Positions 1 through 9,884 of a DNA stretch of 64,000 bases are shown one piece after another (position 1 is the first letter of the stretch; every line of letters begins with the position of its first letter). The stretch is from Dysgonomonas hofstadii. GTDB taxonomy: Bacteria > Bacteroidota > Bacteroidia > Bacteroidales > Dysgonomonadaceae. The translations under genes were made by a program, and so were the position numbers. The stretch covers positions 124,001-188,000 of the forward strand of contig NZ_JACIEP010000009.1 of assembly GCF_014196915.1 (NCBI RefSeq), given 5' to 3'. The notes under the pieces were generated by a model. That model was given only the letters and a program-made list of their open reading frames with translations, did no database searches and was not told the origin of the DNA.

Positions 1-780
1 AATATGTTTTACCTGCGGATGTTCACTAAAAAATGATTCAAATAGTTTGATATTATACATGAAATCGTAAGGCATCATCGAAAAGTCGTAAATTTTACAC
101 TTTAAACCATGCTCCTCAATATATGCCAGAAAACCCTTATGGCGGTTTATCATCGAATCATTAGGCGCAGCACCTCCTCTGTCAACATTAAAGTTCACGA
201 TTTCCGGAATTTCTTTTCCATCAAAGACCAGATGTGCAGCAAGATAACCACTTGCATACAATGGCATCCCATAATATGCCAGATAATTACTGTTATCCAG
301 TTTGGTATCAATATATACTACAGGTACAGATAATTCTGATAGTGTCGAAACCAAAGCACTGGCTTCTTTCTTATAAATAGGAGCTATGAGCACTGCATTT
401 GGATCTAAGGCTAACGTGTGCGAACACGCCTTACTGAATGATCCAACGTCAAATTGATTATAATAAATGATATCAATATCGATGTGGATGTTTTTATTCT
501 GTTCAAGAGATGCCATTATACCATCATACACCATTTCCCAGTAATCACCTTTCTGAAAGTAGGGCATAATAGCTATAATCCTGTACGACCTCTTTTGCGA
601 TAGTATCGAGGCATATACATTTGGCATATAACCAATTTCCTTTATAACCTCTAATACTTTCTTTTTGGTTTTTTCAGACACACCACTTCTATCATGTAAA
701 ACCCTGTCTACCGTTCCTTTCGAAACCCCTGATAGACGGGCAACATCATCCATAGTTGCAAATTTTGAATTGTTCTCCAT
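1..780 (-). CDS. LacI-family transcriptional regulator (3' part cut by window edge)
   Basis: The gene starts at 780 (MENNSKFATMDDVARLSGVS) and runs off the left edge, so about 260 residues are visible. The N-terminus is a LacI-type helix-turn-helix (TMDDVARLSGVSKGTVDRVL) followed by the hinge region (GYMPNVYASILSQ) and a periplasmic-binding-protein-like sugar domain (IIAIMPYFQKGDYW onward). This family binds palindromic operators and responds to a sugar or sugar phosphate. It lies just downstream of, and in the same direction as, the pectin-degradation operon, so it is the obvious candidate regulator of that locus; this is inferred from position. A palindrome at 869-880 sits upstream of its own promoter core, which suggests autoregulation. 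Family assignment is firm; the effector is unknown. Confidence 0.93.
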   Translation of the reverse strand, partial: MENNSKFATMDDVARLSGVSKGTVDRVLHDRSGVSEKTKKKVLEVIKEIGYMPNVYASILSQKRSYRIIAIMPYFQKGDYWEMVYDGIMASLEQNKNIHIDIDIIYYNQFDVGSFSKACSHTLALDPNAVLIAPIYKKEASALVSTLSELSVPVVYIDTKLDNSNYLAYYGMPLYASGYLAAHLVFDGKEIPEIVNFNVDRGGAAPNDSMINRHKGFLAYIEEHGLKCKIYDFSMMPYDFMYNIKLFESFFSEHPQVKHI

Positions 781-827
781 AATTCAGATATTTTAAACTA
801 AAAGCATCTCATCTCTTTTTCATTTTT

Positions 828-880
828 CAAAATTAACAAAAAAAAGAACTACAACCTAAAATAACGTGTTCGTTTACGAA
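828..880 (-). promoter_or_regulatory. promoter core and operator-like palindrome upstream of lacI-type gene
   Basis: On the minus strand TAATTTTG (835-828) matches the Bacteroidota -7 core TAnnTTTG. No clear -33 TTTG is seen. Further upstream, 869-880 reads TTCGTTTACGAA, palindromic except for its two central bases and typical of LacI-family operators. The CGTTTAC core recurs in the leader of the pectin operon at 18598-18604. Confidence 0.45.
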
Positions 881-887
881 AACTCCG

Positions 888-2648
888 TTAATTACCGACA
901 ATCTTTGTTGCTAATGAGTGTAAATATATCTCAATATTCGTATATTTTCCATCTGGATCTAAAGACCTAGCAACGCCATCGTTTGCATCTGATGGATTTA
1001 AGCCGTTTGCTGTTTCCCAATCATCCGGAATACCATCGTTATCGCTATCGACAGGTACATTTTTTGTCATGTATACCGGCCAGCCACCAACAGCCGACTG
1101 AGTATCTATCAAACCATTCTTGCTAGGTACAGGCCATGTCTCATTTGGTATTCCACCTACCATATAAGTGGCTATTCCGGCATAGGCATCACTTGTAGCT
1201 CTACTATCAACTATATCGCGAGGCCATGCTCCTGCTTGCCGAAGAACAATATCAAATGCCTGCTGTGCAGTGTGTGTTACCGTATGTAAATTACCAGACA
1301 TGCCATTGATAGTTAGTTCTGCAAATAAAGGCATAATTGGGGTTGCTCCATCGTCGTATACATCCACACCCAACCAGTTATTGTCATTTATCCCATTGGG
1401 GTTCCCTTCGTAGATATTACCTGATATATAAAGTTGCGGATGCCCTGCATTAGTAAACGTCCCGTCATAATTATCTATAATACCATAGGTACGAATAAAT
1501 TTTTTCCGCTTAGATGAGGCGGGACCTTCTTTATAGTAATTATTTACCATATTAAATTTTCCACCTTCGCCGCCATAACTATTATTTCCACCCCAATTAT
1601 ATATTACATTGTTCCTGAAATCTACATTTCCCCTATATGATGCTTCCGGATAATCATTTGTATACACATTACTATGGTCAAAGCGGGGGTTGCGACTATC
1701 GTGGCAAGATAGCAAATTGTGATGGAACGAAGCATTTCGACCACCCCATATACCGCCATAACCGTGCGCGCTTTTCTTATCGTGAACAGATTGCCGCAAA
1801 CTTTCGGTCAAGATACACCATTGCATAGTGAAGTTCTCGTTAGCATAAAAAGATGCGCACTCATCGGTGCTCCAGCTCATAGAACAATGATCGATAATTA
1901 TATTCCGACAATAACGTCCCCAAATTGCATCATTCACTTCACCCGACTCATCTCCAAAACGGAATTTCATAAAACGGATAATTACATTATCAGAACGCAC
2001 CCATAAGGTGTTATTTTTCAGACATATTCCATCTCCCGGAGCCGATTCTCCGGCAATAGTAACATCACCTTTCATCAGATTCAATCTCCCTTTGAGTGCT
2101 ATCACACCCGAAACTTTGAACATTACGATACGGGGACCATCCTGATTCAACGCCCATCGCAAGGAGCCTTGAGGTGGTGAATAATAATCATCTTCGAGGT
2201 TGGTCACATAAATAACACGACCTCCCCTCCCTCCTGTTGTATACCTTCCTCCACCTTCAGCGCCGGGAAAAGCGATCACTTTTTCATCTGGACTAATAGA
2301 AGAGCTCTTTATATTAAAGTTCAATGTCACAGGTTTAGCTTGCGTATCTCTTTGATCTTTTACATATATAGCATATTGTTTCAAACCTAACTCATCAGGC
2401 AGGCGGGTACGCAGATGCTCTTCAAAATCGTTTTTCAATGCTGTGCTATACAAGTAAGGTGGATACCCACCTCTTACTTTAACATAGTCAGTAAAATCGA
2501 CCCATGCTCCAGCCTCGGCTTCGATAGCTGAAACTGAAACCTTTTCTACAATGATCTCTCCAACCTCATTATCTTCTTTATTATCGACCTTACAGCTAAA
2601 AAATAAAGAAATTATAAATATCACAAATGATGTTCTGATATATTTCAT
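888..2648 (-). CDS. exported pectate lyase, polysaccharide lyase family 1, lipoprotein
   Basis: 586 residues. The start has a lipoprotein signal (FIISLFFSCKVDN; lipobox Cys about residue 19), so the enzyme is probably anchored on the outer membrane. After about 120 residues of linker domain comes a PL1 parallel beta-helix: VIAFPGAEGGGRYTTGGRGG, the GSLRWALNQ and VTIAGESAPGDGI signatures, IIDHCSMSWSTDECASFY and HHNLLSCHDSRNPRFDH, which carries the conserved His/Arg region. PL1 enzymes cleave polygalacturonate by calcium-dependent beta-elimination. The C-terminus has a calcium-binding type repeat (DSDNDGIPDDWE). It is a paralogue of the PL1 gene at 11615-13090 but longer at the N-terminus. It is separated from the gene upstream by a strong terminator hairpin, so its level may be set independently of susCD. 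Confidence 0.93.
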   Translation of the reverse strand: MKYIRTSFVIFIISLFFSCKVDNKEDNEVGEIIVEKVSVSAIEAEAGAWVDFTDYVKVRGGYPPYLYSTALKNDFEEHLRTRLPDELGLKQYAIYVKDQRDTQAKPVTLNFNIKSSSISPDEKVIAFPGAEGGGRYTTGGRGGRVIYVTNLEDDYYSPPQGSLRWALNQDGPRIVMFKVSGVIALKGRLNLMKGDVTIAGESAPGDGICLKNNTLWVRSDNVIIRFMKFRFGDESGEVNDAIWGRYCRNIIIDHCSMSWSTDECASFYANENFTMQWCILTESLRQSVHDKKSAHGYGGIWGGRNASFHHNLLSCHDSRNPRFDHSNVYTNDYPEASYRGNVDFRNNVIYNWGGNNSYGGEGGKFNMVNNYYKEGPASSKRKKFIRTYGIIDNYDGTFTNAGHPQLYISGNIYEGNPNGINDNNWLGVDVYDDGATPIMPLFAELTINGMSGNLHTVTHTAQQAFDIVLRQAGAWPRDIVDSRATSDAYAGIATYMVGGIPNETWPVPSKNGLIDTQSAVGGWPVYMTKNVPVDSDNDGIPDDWETANGLNPSDANDGVARSLDPDGKYTNIEIYLHSLATKIVGN

Positions 2649-2663
2649 AATGATATTCTTAGA

Positions 2664-2688
2664 GAAAAAGCCCCCATTTCAGGGGGCT
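2664..2688 (-). terminator. rho-independent terminator / attenuator inside the pectin locus
   Basis: On the minus strand AGCCCCC (2688-2682) pairs with GGGGGCT (2675-2669) around a six-base loop and is followed by a T run (2668-2664). It lies between the stop of the beta-helix lipoprotein gene and the start of the PL1 lyase only 16 bases further on, so it can end or attenuate the upstream transcript. Confidence 0.8.
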
Positions 2689-2705
2689 AATATTCCATGA
2701 ACAAA

Positions 2706-4661
2706 TTACCACCTGGAGTCCCCTATATTTTTAGTGGTCATTTCGGCATCTTTTATTTTGAAAGATGCTCCTGAAGCCACAGGATTCACATTCGGGCTGA
2801 CAAACAAGTCTTCCGGCGTTCCATCGTATTCAATCATATTGTTATTTGCAGGAGCAAGTGCATTATTAAATAAAGGTGTTTGACCTTTAAAGAAATAACT
2901 GTTTTCAATATTGAGTTTTGCACTTGTAGCAACATAATCTACAAATTTATAGCCTGTACTACCAAAATGTAATATAGTATTCTTTATATTTATATTTGCA
3001 TTATTGCTCTTTGCCGCATATATAACTGTATTCTTACCAACATTGATATTGTAAAGCGTACAGTTTTCAACATTCACATTTACAGGTTCAGCCACCTGTC
3101 CCAAACTTATTATACCTCGGGCAGTATTAGCAGATGTACAGTTCTTCACTATGATATCATCAAATACCATATATATTTCCGAAGCTGATACCTGAACATA
3201 TGTGAATTGGGTATTCCCGCTATGACTGTAGGTAATTATATTTTCAAATACACATTTACCTATCCGGGCATTGAATCCTGCTGTCCGGGCTTGTATAGTC
3301 ATTATTGTTGAACTAGCTGACGAACCCGACGCCAGATTGACAACACAGTTCTCCATACGGATTTCTCCAATATTAAATTGTCCATTTGATGATGTTACTG
3401 TACCCTGCATTAAATATGCATCACAATTGAAAGTTATATTCTTAAATACTATACGATCATATGTACCTTGCAACAATAAGTTTTTCTCCATTTTAACAAT
3501 TGTTGTATTGGGATTCTCACCCATCAGCACAAGATTTTTTGATACGATTCCTGTACTTGCCGTACTTGTGAAATTATAATTCCCCGGAATAAGGAATAGT
3601 GTATCAGGACGATTTTCATCAACAATAATCTCGCGTAGATCGCCATCTTCCGGTCTTACAACTCTCATATTTTCCGATGGAGCTTTAGGTGTAGTCATCT
3701 CTGCCTGAGCAACTAGCGCTTCATCGTTCAGCAACTTAACAATATATGTCGTTCCAGCATCCAATCCTGTGATATCCTTGCTTTTCGCTAACAGGTCGGC
3801 TGGAAGAACCGGCTCTGTTATCACCGGAGTATCTTCTCCCGATTTGGTAAATGTTATAGATGTTATAGTCGGTACCATATACAACTCCCATGTAAGCGTC
3901 ATATCGGCCGTTACTGGATTGGTTGCATAATTCAATTTAGATTCTCCCTCAACACTTGGGATAGGTCCATCTTTTGTTACAACCGGACAAGAACCACGCT
4001 CTTTGGTATCACGGTACAAACGGATCATATATTCTGTGCTTACTTCCAGTCCGGTATCTACTACTTTTTCCTGAGCTGCAGCTTCTTCCGCCGAAACCGG
4101 ATAAGTAATAGGTGCACCATCCTCATGAGTAAATGTTATAGAGGTTATCGCCTCCGGTTCTACACCTTCTTTGCCCCATGTCACGGTTACAATAGTTGTC
4201 ACAGCAAGGGGATCGAGCATATATTGCATTTCTGCAACAGCTTTTATATTCTCGATAGCAGGTTCGGACAATGTACTGCTGCTAACTACATCCGAATAGA
4301 GTGAGGATGCAGGGCGGTCACTACCTGATACCCCCCGCACTCTGAAATAATACTTGGTATCTTCCAACAGACCATCTATAATACATTTGCTTGCAGTAAT
4401 TCCATCGACTACTGTTACACCCTGAGAGAAATCTTCTGTGAGACAGTACTCAACCTCGAATGATGGTGCTGTTGCCTGCCACGATAATTCGACAGAGCCA
4501 ATAGTAACAACACCAAATGTCACTTTCAGCGGCTTTAATAACCTCGACAGTTCTATCGAATTCAGTTCATTTTGCAGATCATCGGCGCATGATTGCAGAC
4601 AGAAAATTCCTGTCAGAATGGCAATTCCACCGATAAGTATATTTTTTATAATTCTTTTCAT
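2706..4661 (-). CDS. surface lipoprotein with fibronectin-III domains and C-terminal beta-helix (DUF4957/DUF5123 type)
   Basis: 651 residues. A lipoprotein signal ends in LQSC (Cys about residue 25). Residues from about 40 to 330 form three Ig/fibronectin-like modules (for example SVELSWQATAPSFEVEYCL and DTKYYFRVRGVSG). The C-terminal half is a parallel beta-helix of the DUF4957/DUF5123 type often found in pectin utilisation loci, with rungs such as KNLVLMGENPNTTIVKME and IRMENCVVNLASGSS. The last about 35 residues (SGASFKIKDAEMTTKNIGDSRW) match the end of the 16651-17628 protein. It follows susD by 18 bases, the usual place for an accessory surface glycan-binding protein (SusE/F position). 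A binding rather than catalytic role is inferred; no lyase catalytic motif was recognised. Confidence 0.8.
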   Translation of the reverse strand: MKRIIKNILIGGIAILTGIFCLQSCADDLQNELNSIELSRLLKPLKVTFGVVTIGSVELSWQATAPSFEVEYCLTEDFSQGVTVVDGITASKCIIDGLLEDTKYYFRVRGVSGSDRPASSLYSDVVSSSTLSEPAIENIKAVAEMQYMLDPLAVTTIVTVTWGKEGVEPEAITSITFTHEDGAPITYPVSAEEAAAQEKVVDTGLEVSTEYMIRLYRDTKERGSCPVVTKDGPIPSVEGESKLNYATNPVTADMTLTWELYMVPTITSITFTKSGEDTPVITEPVLPADLLAKSKDITGLDAGTTYIVKLLNDEALVAQAEMTTPKAPSENMRVVRPEDGDLREIIVDENRPDTLFLIPGNYNFTSTASTGIVSKNLVLMGENPNTTIVKMEKNLLLQGTYDRIVFKNITFNCDAYLMQGTVTSSNGQFNIGEIRMENCVVNLASGSSASSTIMTIQARTAGFNARIGKCVFENIITYSHSGNTQFTYVQVSASEIYMVFDDIIVKNCTSANTARGIISLGQVAEPVNVNVENCTLYNINVGKNTVIYAAKSNNANINIKNTILHFGSTGYKFVDYVATSAKLNIENSYFFKGQTPLFNNALAPANNNMIEYDGTPEDLFVSPNVNPVASGASFKIKDAEMTTKNIGDSRW

Positions 4662-4678
4662 GTTGAATCAGTTTAAGA

Positions 4679-6616
4679 TTAATAACCCAAATCACTGTTA
4701 GATAAAGCTCCCTGACTATTTGTTATAATAGTACGCGGTAGCGGACAAACCAATTGCTTATCTGGATTATTCAGATAAATACATGTAATATATACATCCC
4801 GTAACTCTCCGCTAGTAGAATTGGAATTTATCCATGGAGTAGCCTTCTCCAGTGGTTTCGCGTTACCACTAGGGTTCCAATGTATCCATCCGTTAGCAGC
4901 CATCCATGCATCAAGAGCATTTTGATCTATTATCAAATCGCCGGATGTACCGGGGGCTATCTCACCTCTGTTAAAACCATAGTAGACTATTTCGCGCTCA
5001 TCCGCAGCATTCGATTTATATTTCCAGAATACATAACCGGGAACATCGGCGTATGCTCCGCTAAATGAACGTAATGCACGCATATCATCCATCACCTTAT
5101 CCATATTTGTTTTCAACAGATTCCAGCGTACCAGATCATATTTACGAATAGTTTCTCCTACAAATTCCAACCGGCGTTCATTTTGTATCGCCTGCAAAAA
5201 TGCTCCTTTAGATGCACTTTGAGACTCGACATATGCCATTTGTGACACGCCCCCATAACCTCTAGTACGTACCCTGTTGAATGCTTCTTTTGCTCTGTTT
5301 GTGGGACCATCTAGCTGATTTTCAGCTTCGGCAAACATCAACAACACATCAGCATAGCGAATTATAATAGGCGTAATTCCATCATTTGTGTTTGTAGATA
5401 ACATCCCTTTACTCAAATCTATCCATTCTGCACGTAATTTACCCGGGGTCATACGCCTTACAGTTGCCAGCTCCTGTTTTCCGTTAGCCCAACGAAATGG
5501 AACAACTGATATATCGCGTCGTTTATCTTCCTTTTCATAATCGTAGAATAACGTAGGCACAGCACCATGAGTCCCTCCCTGATAAACAGAAGTATAGGGA
5601 TCACTACCCGATGCGGGACTACCACTTCCTCCTGCTCCGGCATGTATTACCCCAGCCGCAACCATCCAGTTGCCTCGTTTATTGTAATTGAAAGGCAGAT
5701 TGAATAAAGACTCACCACCAGCATCCAGTTTCACCTGGCAATTATCTTTAAATATCTTTTCAAATTCATTTTCCAACACAAATCCTTTCCCTTCATTCTG
5801 TATTATATCCCAGCACTCGTCGCGAGCGATAGTATATGTTTTTTCGATAGTAAGATCCGGATCATTACTTAATTGAGCTGTATTCATTTCTCCATAGACA
5901 TGATAGCCATAACCTCCTGCAAAGAGTGCGATCCTTGCTCTAAAGGCCTTTGCCGCAGCTTTGTTTGGTCTCAATATAGTCATAGTTTCGGCTGTAGTTC
6001 CAGCCCAAGGCATCAACTCAGCTGCTCGCTCCAAATCTTTCAACAACTGCTTAAATATCTCATCTCTGTCGGTACGGCCAATGTATAGATTATCCGAATT
6101 GAGAGGGATAAAACGGGCAGGTATATTGCCATACCAGTTCACAAGTTCGAAATAGAGCCATGCTCTCAGAAATAAGGCTTCACCCAACAAACAGCCTAAT
6201 TTGGTATCTGGCATCGGATTACCATACATTTCTAATCCTTCTATACATAAGTTGGCGCGTTCGATAGCCGAATATGCTCCCGACACAGCCGTTCCCATAA
6301 AATCATCCGACCCTTTATTATTATATACAGCAATAGTACGATGGGTATCGGTTTCGGTTAATCCACCATAAGAAGCAAGGTGCATTTCAGTATCGTTATT
6401 CAATCCCTTGTATGGCCATAGACGACCATTGAATGCGCTATAATTAATTTGTTCATATATTCCCATAACGGCAGATTCAGCTAACGTGGGATCGGCAAAT
6501 ATCACTTCCGATGTTAATGACGACTCGGCGTCTGCATCAAGGAAATCATCAATACATGACGATAATGAGATCAATGGAAGACTTATAATCAGTAAGTATA
6601 ATAATTTCTTTTTCAT
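4679..6616 (-). CDS. susD-like: SusD/RagB-family outer-membrane glycan-binding lipoprotein
   Basis: 645 residues with a lipoprotein signal (LISLPLISLSSCIDDFL, lipobox Cys about residue 21). Typical SusD landmarks are visible: the N-terminal DADAESSLTSEVIFADP segment, TPR-like helices with GCLLGEALFLRAWLYFELVN, the IIRYADVLLMFAEAENQL helix, and the C-terminal NERRLEFVGETIRKYDLVRW segment. SusD proteins cap the extracellular side of a SusC transporter and deliver oligosaccharides. It lies 13 bases downstream of the susC gene in the same operon. Ligand specificity cannot be read from sequence, but the neighbours point to pectic oligosaccharides. Confidence 0.96.
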   Translation of the reverse strand: MKKKLLYLLIISLPLISLSSCIDDFLDADAESSLTSEVIFADPTLAESAVMGIYEQINYSAFNGRLWPYKGLNNDTEMHLASYGGLTETDTHRTIAVYNNKGSDDFMGTAVSGAYSAIERANLCIEGLEMYGNPMPDTKLGCLLGEALFLRAWLYFELVNWYGNIPARFIPLNSDNLYIGRTDRDEIFKQLLKDLERAAELMPWAGTTAETMTILRPNKAAAKAFRARIALFAGGYGYHVYGEMNTAQLSNDPDLTIEKTYTIARDECWDIIQNEGKGFVLENEFEKIFKDNCQVKLDAGGESLFNLPFNYNKRGNWMVAAGVIHAGAGGSGSPASGSDPYTSVYQGGTHGAVPTLFYDYEKEDKRRDISVVPFRWANGKQELATVRRMTPGKLRAEWIDLSKGMLSTNTNDGITPIIIRYADVLLMFAEAENQLDGPTNRAKEAFNRVRTRGYGGVSQMAYVESQSASKGAFLQAIQNERRLEFVGETIRKYDLVRWNLLKTNMDKVMDDMRALRSFSGAYADVPGYVFWKYKSNAADEREIVYYGFNRGEIAPGTSGDLIIDQNALDAWMAANGWIHWNPSGNAKPLEKATPWINSNSTSGELRDVYITCIYLNNPDKQLVCPLPRTIITNSQGALSNSDLGY

Positions 6617-6629
6617 AATTTCGTCTGTT

Positions 6630-9600
6630 TTAGAAATTTAGGTTAAGCCCTATTATAAAACCTCTGGTTTTAGGATATGAAGAATAGTCTACGCCCGGAG
6701 TCAATGGTGTTGTACGACGTGTATCAACTTCGGGATCGAAACCGGTATAATCAGTCAGGCAGAATAGATTTGTACCTGTCACATAAAAACGCAGGCTACG
6801 TATATTATATCTGGATGTCAACTTAGCGGGTAATGTATAGCCTAATGTCAACGTACTCAATCTGAGAAATGAGCCGTCTTCTACCATCCACGACGAGACA
6901 AAACGATAACCGGTAGCAGGCGACCACATGGTTGTATTAGCATTCATCTCATCAAGCAGAGCCGTATCCGTAACCCTGTTTCCCTGATCATCGATACTTC
7001 TCCATCTATTCTTGGAGTCCATATTTGTAAGCATATTCAGATACCTATATTTTCCTGTGGAAGAATATAAACCCTTATTTACATTCAATACTTTATTTCC
7101 ATAAGAGTAATTAAAATTGGCATTCAAATCAAAACCTTTATAACGCCCATTAATAGAGAATCCTCCTGTTGCTTTGGGCAGAGTACTTCCCAATACCTCA
7201 CGATCTTCTGCCGCTTCAATTTTTCCATTTTCATCCAGATCTTTAAATTTCACAGCTCCTGGCCCCCAACCGGAACCAGCTATATAGGAGTTGTCCACGA
7301 CTCCTTCATTTGGTTGCCATGCACTACCAGTCCATGTAAAATCAGATGCTGCATAACGGCCATCAGCTACATATCCGTAAATTTGCCCCAGAGGTTCACC
7401 TTTTCGTACAATGAAATCGTAGTCGATCTCGGTAGAAGCCCATGATGAATATGCTGTAATTTCATCTAATCCACCCAAGTCTGTCACCTTGTTTCTATTC
7501 ATACTAACATTAAATGAAAAATCCAGTCCAAAATCCTTATTATCTACAGCAATAACATTCACACTAAATTCAAGTCCTTTATTCTGGGTACTGCCTAAGT
7601 TGCGATATTGGTCTTTATAGCCCGATCCGCTTACAGGAAATCTAATCAGCAGATCATCGGTGGTATTAAAGTATAAATCGACAGTCCCACTGATCCGTCC
7701 ACTCAAAAAGCCATAGTCTAGTCCGACATTACGTGTAGTAGTAGTTTCCCATTTCAAGTTTTTATTGGACATAACGTTTCCTTTCGTCCAATAAGAAGTT
7801 GATGTTGAAAATGGCAGAAGTGCTGTTGTCTGCGACGAATATTGAGGATCGGCAACATCCTGAGGAATATTGTTATTCCCCGCCAAACCATAGCTGACAC
7901 GGAGTTTTAGATTATGAAGCCATTTCGTATCCCTCATGAAACTTTCCTCATTGATACGCCATCCTGCTGCAACCGAAGGAAAATATCCCCATCGATTTCC
8001 CCTCTCAAACCTGTTTGATCCATCGGCCCGAAATGTTGCTGACAGCAGATAACGGCTGTCGAAGCTATAATTGGCACGGGTAAAGAACGAAAACAGTTTA
8101 TCCGGTTTTTCGTAAAAGTTATTTGTAGATATGGCTGTTCCCTGTGTTGTTAATTTAAATGCTTTACGGGCATCAAAACTTTCGGGGAAACCATCAACAT
8201 TTGTTGTTAACAGCCGTCGCTCACTTGTTACTAACTCCTGACCTAGCATAAGATTCAATGAATGGGTTTTAGGCAGGATATTTTTGAAATCGTATTCCAG
8301 TGTATTCGAATTAATTAGCTGTTTCCTATCAGTGTTGATTATCCCTATCGCCGGCTTGCCTGATATAGAAGAAGTGCTACGCGAATAATATGTTGTAATA
8401 CCAAAGAACCGCTGGTCTTCATATTTCTGTAAATCCAAGCCTACATTTGTCCTGAATTTTAGATTGGATATAATATCCCAACTAAGCCCCCCCTGAAAGC
8501 TTAATGTTTTGCGGTATTGGATACGATCATTATCAGCTATATATTGCGTTGGGGTAAATAAACCACTGTTATTATAAAAATCCTCATCATCAATATCATC
8601 TCCCAATGCTATGTTTTTCAACGGAATCGGACTATATTGCATTACATATTTCATACGTGGGTCACTGCTACGCCCGCCACTCTGCTCATTAGTCCCGGCG
8701 CCTTCTACTTTCATATCCGAATACCGGGTATTGAAATCGAGTGATACCTTTGATGAAACTTTATGATTCATTTTGAATGAGAGATTAGTACGACGGAAAT
8801 ATGACCCAATCATTATCCCTTTGTTCGTTTCATTAGCCACATTAGCCGAATAACGCATTCTATCGGTACTACCTGAGACTGTTGCGTTATAATTCATAAT
8901 TCTGGCCGTCCGTCCTAGTACAATTTTTTTCCAGTCATTACCTGTCGCACCTTTGTAAAGTTCCATATCTTCAAATGCGCCGAAATAAGGTTCATACATC
9001 GATTCTGTATTTTTACGATAGACCGACTGTTCATATTGCCATAGAGCATATTCATACGGATCGAGTACATCCGGGGCATTAGTCATTTTCCGATACCCCA
9101 GATAGCTGTTTACTGATACGTTAAATCGGCCTGATTGTGCACTTTTTGTTGTAATCATCACAACTCCATTTGCACCTCTCGAACCATATATAGCTGTAGA
9201 AGAAGCATCCTTCAACACATCAATAGAAGCAATATTGGATGGAGTCAGATCGGTGATAGACGATACAGGAAAACCATCGACTACATATAGTGGGGTATTA
9301 TCTTGTGTTATTGAACCTCCTCCTCTCACATTGATCTTTATTTCAGCATCAGGAGCACCGTCTGTTGTCACAACCTGCACTCCGGCCAACCGCCCGGTTA
9401 AAGCTTCACCGATTGTCGATACCGGAATCTTCTCTAACGCTTCAGAGTTGATAGACGCAACCGATCCTGTCAAATCGCGGCGCTTTACCGTACCGTAACC
9501 GATAACGACAGTAGGATTCATCATGATATGATTATCCTGCATAGCCAAATTCAAGCGTGTTTTGCCATCAAGGGGGATTGTTTCTGTCTTCATTCCGATA

Positions 9601-9824
9601 AAAGAGAAGACTAAAACCGCCTTTTTAATATCAGATACTTTTATACTATATGTTCCATTGTCATCCGTTATTGTTCCAGTCTGCGTTCCCTGAATTACAA
9701 CCGTTACTCCCGGAAGAGGAGCCCCTTCAGTATCTGTTACTGTTCCGGTAACCTCCTGCGCCGATAGCAGAGATGCAGAAAACAAGAAGACCAGAAATAG
9801 AATTAATCGTTCAATTTTGATCAT
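6630..9824 (-). CDS. susC-like: SusC/RagA-family TonB-dependent outer-membrane transporter
   Basis: 1064 residues, usual for the family. A signal peptide (LVFLFSASLLSAQ) is followed by a carboxypeptidase-regulatory-like beta domain (VTGTVTDTEGAPLPGVTV), the TonB-box region and plug (VVIGYGTVKRRDLTGSV; TPLYVVDGFPV; IDVLKDASSTAIYGSRGANG) and a beta-barrel ending LNLNF. It imports oligosaccharides across the outer membrane using TonB energy. It lies between the PL10 lyase gene (60-base gap) and susD. There is no extra N-terminal FecR-interacting domain, so the system is probably not controlled by an anti-sigma factor; the adjacent LacI protein is the better candidate. Confidence 0.97.
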   Translation of the reverse strand: MIKIERLILFLVFLFSASLLSAQEVTGTVTDTEGAPLPGVTVVIQGTQTGTITDDNGTYSIKVSDIKKAVLVFSFIGMKTETIPLDGKTRLNLAMQDNHIMMNPTVVIGYGTVKRRDLTGSVASINSEALEKIPVSTIGEALTGRLAGVQVVTTDGAPDAEIKINVRGGGSITQDNTPLYVVDGFPVSSITDLTPSNIASIDVLKDASSTAIYGSRGANGVVMITTKSAQSGRFNVSVNSYLGYRKMTNAPDVLDPYEYALWQYEQSVYRKNTESMYEPYFGAFEDMELYKGATGNDWKKIVLGRTARIMNYNATVSGSTDRMRYSANVANETNKGIMIGSYFRRTNLSFKMNHKVSSKVSLDFNTRYSDMKVEGAGTNEQSGGRSSDPRMKYVMQYSPIPLKNIALGDDIDDEDFYNNSGLFTPTQYIADNDRIQYRKTLSFQGGLSWDIISNLKFRTNVGLDLQKYEDQRFFGITTYYSRSTSSISGKPAIGIINTDRKQLINSNTLEYDFKNILPKTHSLNLMLGQELVTSERRLLTTNVDGFPESFDARKAFKLTTQGTAISTNNFYEKPDKLFSFFTRANYSFDSRYLLSATFRADGSNRFERGNRWGYFPSVAAGWRINEESFMRDTKWLHNLKLRVSYGLAGNNNIPQDVADPQYSSQTTALLPFSTSTSYWTKGNVMSNKNLKWETTTTRNVGLDYGFLSGRISGTVDLYFNTTDDLLIRFPVSGSGYKDQYRNLGSTQNKGLEFSVNVIAVDNKDFGLDFSFNVSMNRNKVTDLGGLDEITAYSSWASTEIDYDFIVRKGEPLGQIYGYVADGRYAASDFTWTGSAWQPNEGVVDNSYIAGSGWGPGAVKFKDLDENGKIEAAEDREVLGSTLPKATGGFSINGRYKGFDLNANFNYSYGNKVLNVNKGLYSSTGKYRYLNMLTNMDSKNRWRSIDDQGNRVTDTALLDEMNANTTMWSPATGYRFVSSWMVEDGSFLRLSTLTLGYTLPAKLTSRYNIRSLRFYVTGTNLFCLTDYTGFDPEVDTRRTTPLTPGVDYSSYPKTRGFIIGLNLNF

Positions 9825-9884
9825 AGTTTTATTGATTTAAGTGTTACTTTATTTAATCAGATTGTGTATATGTCTGTTCTTCAA

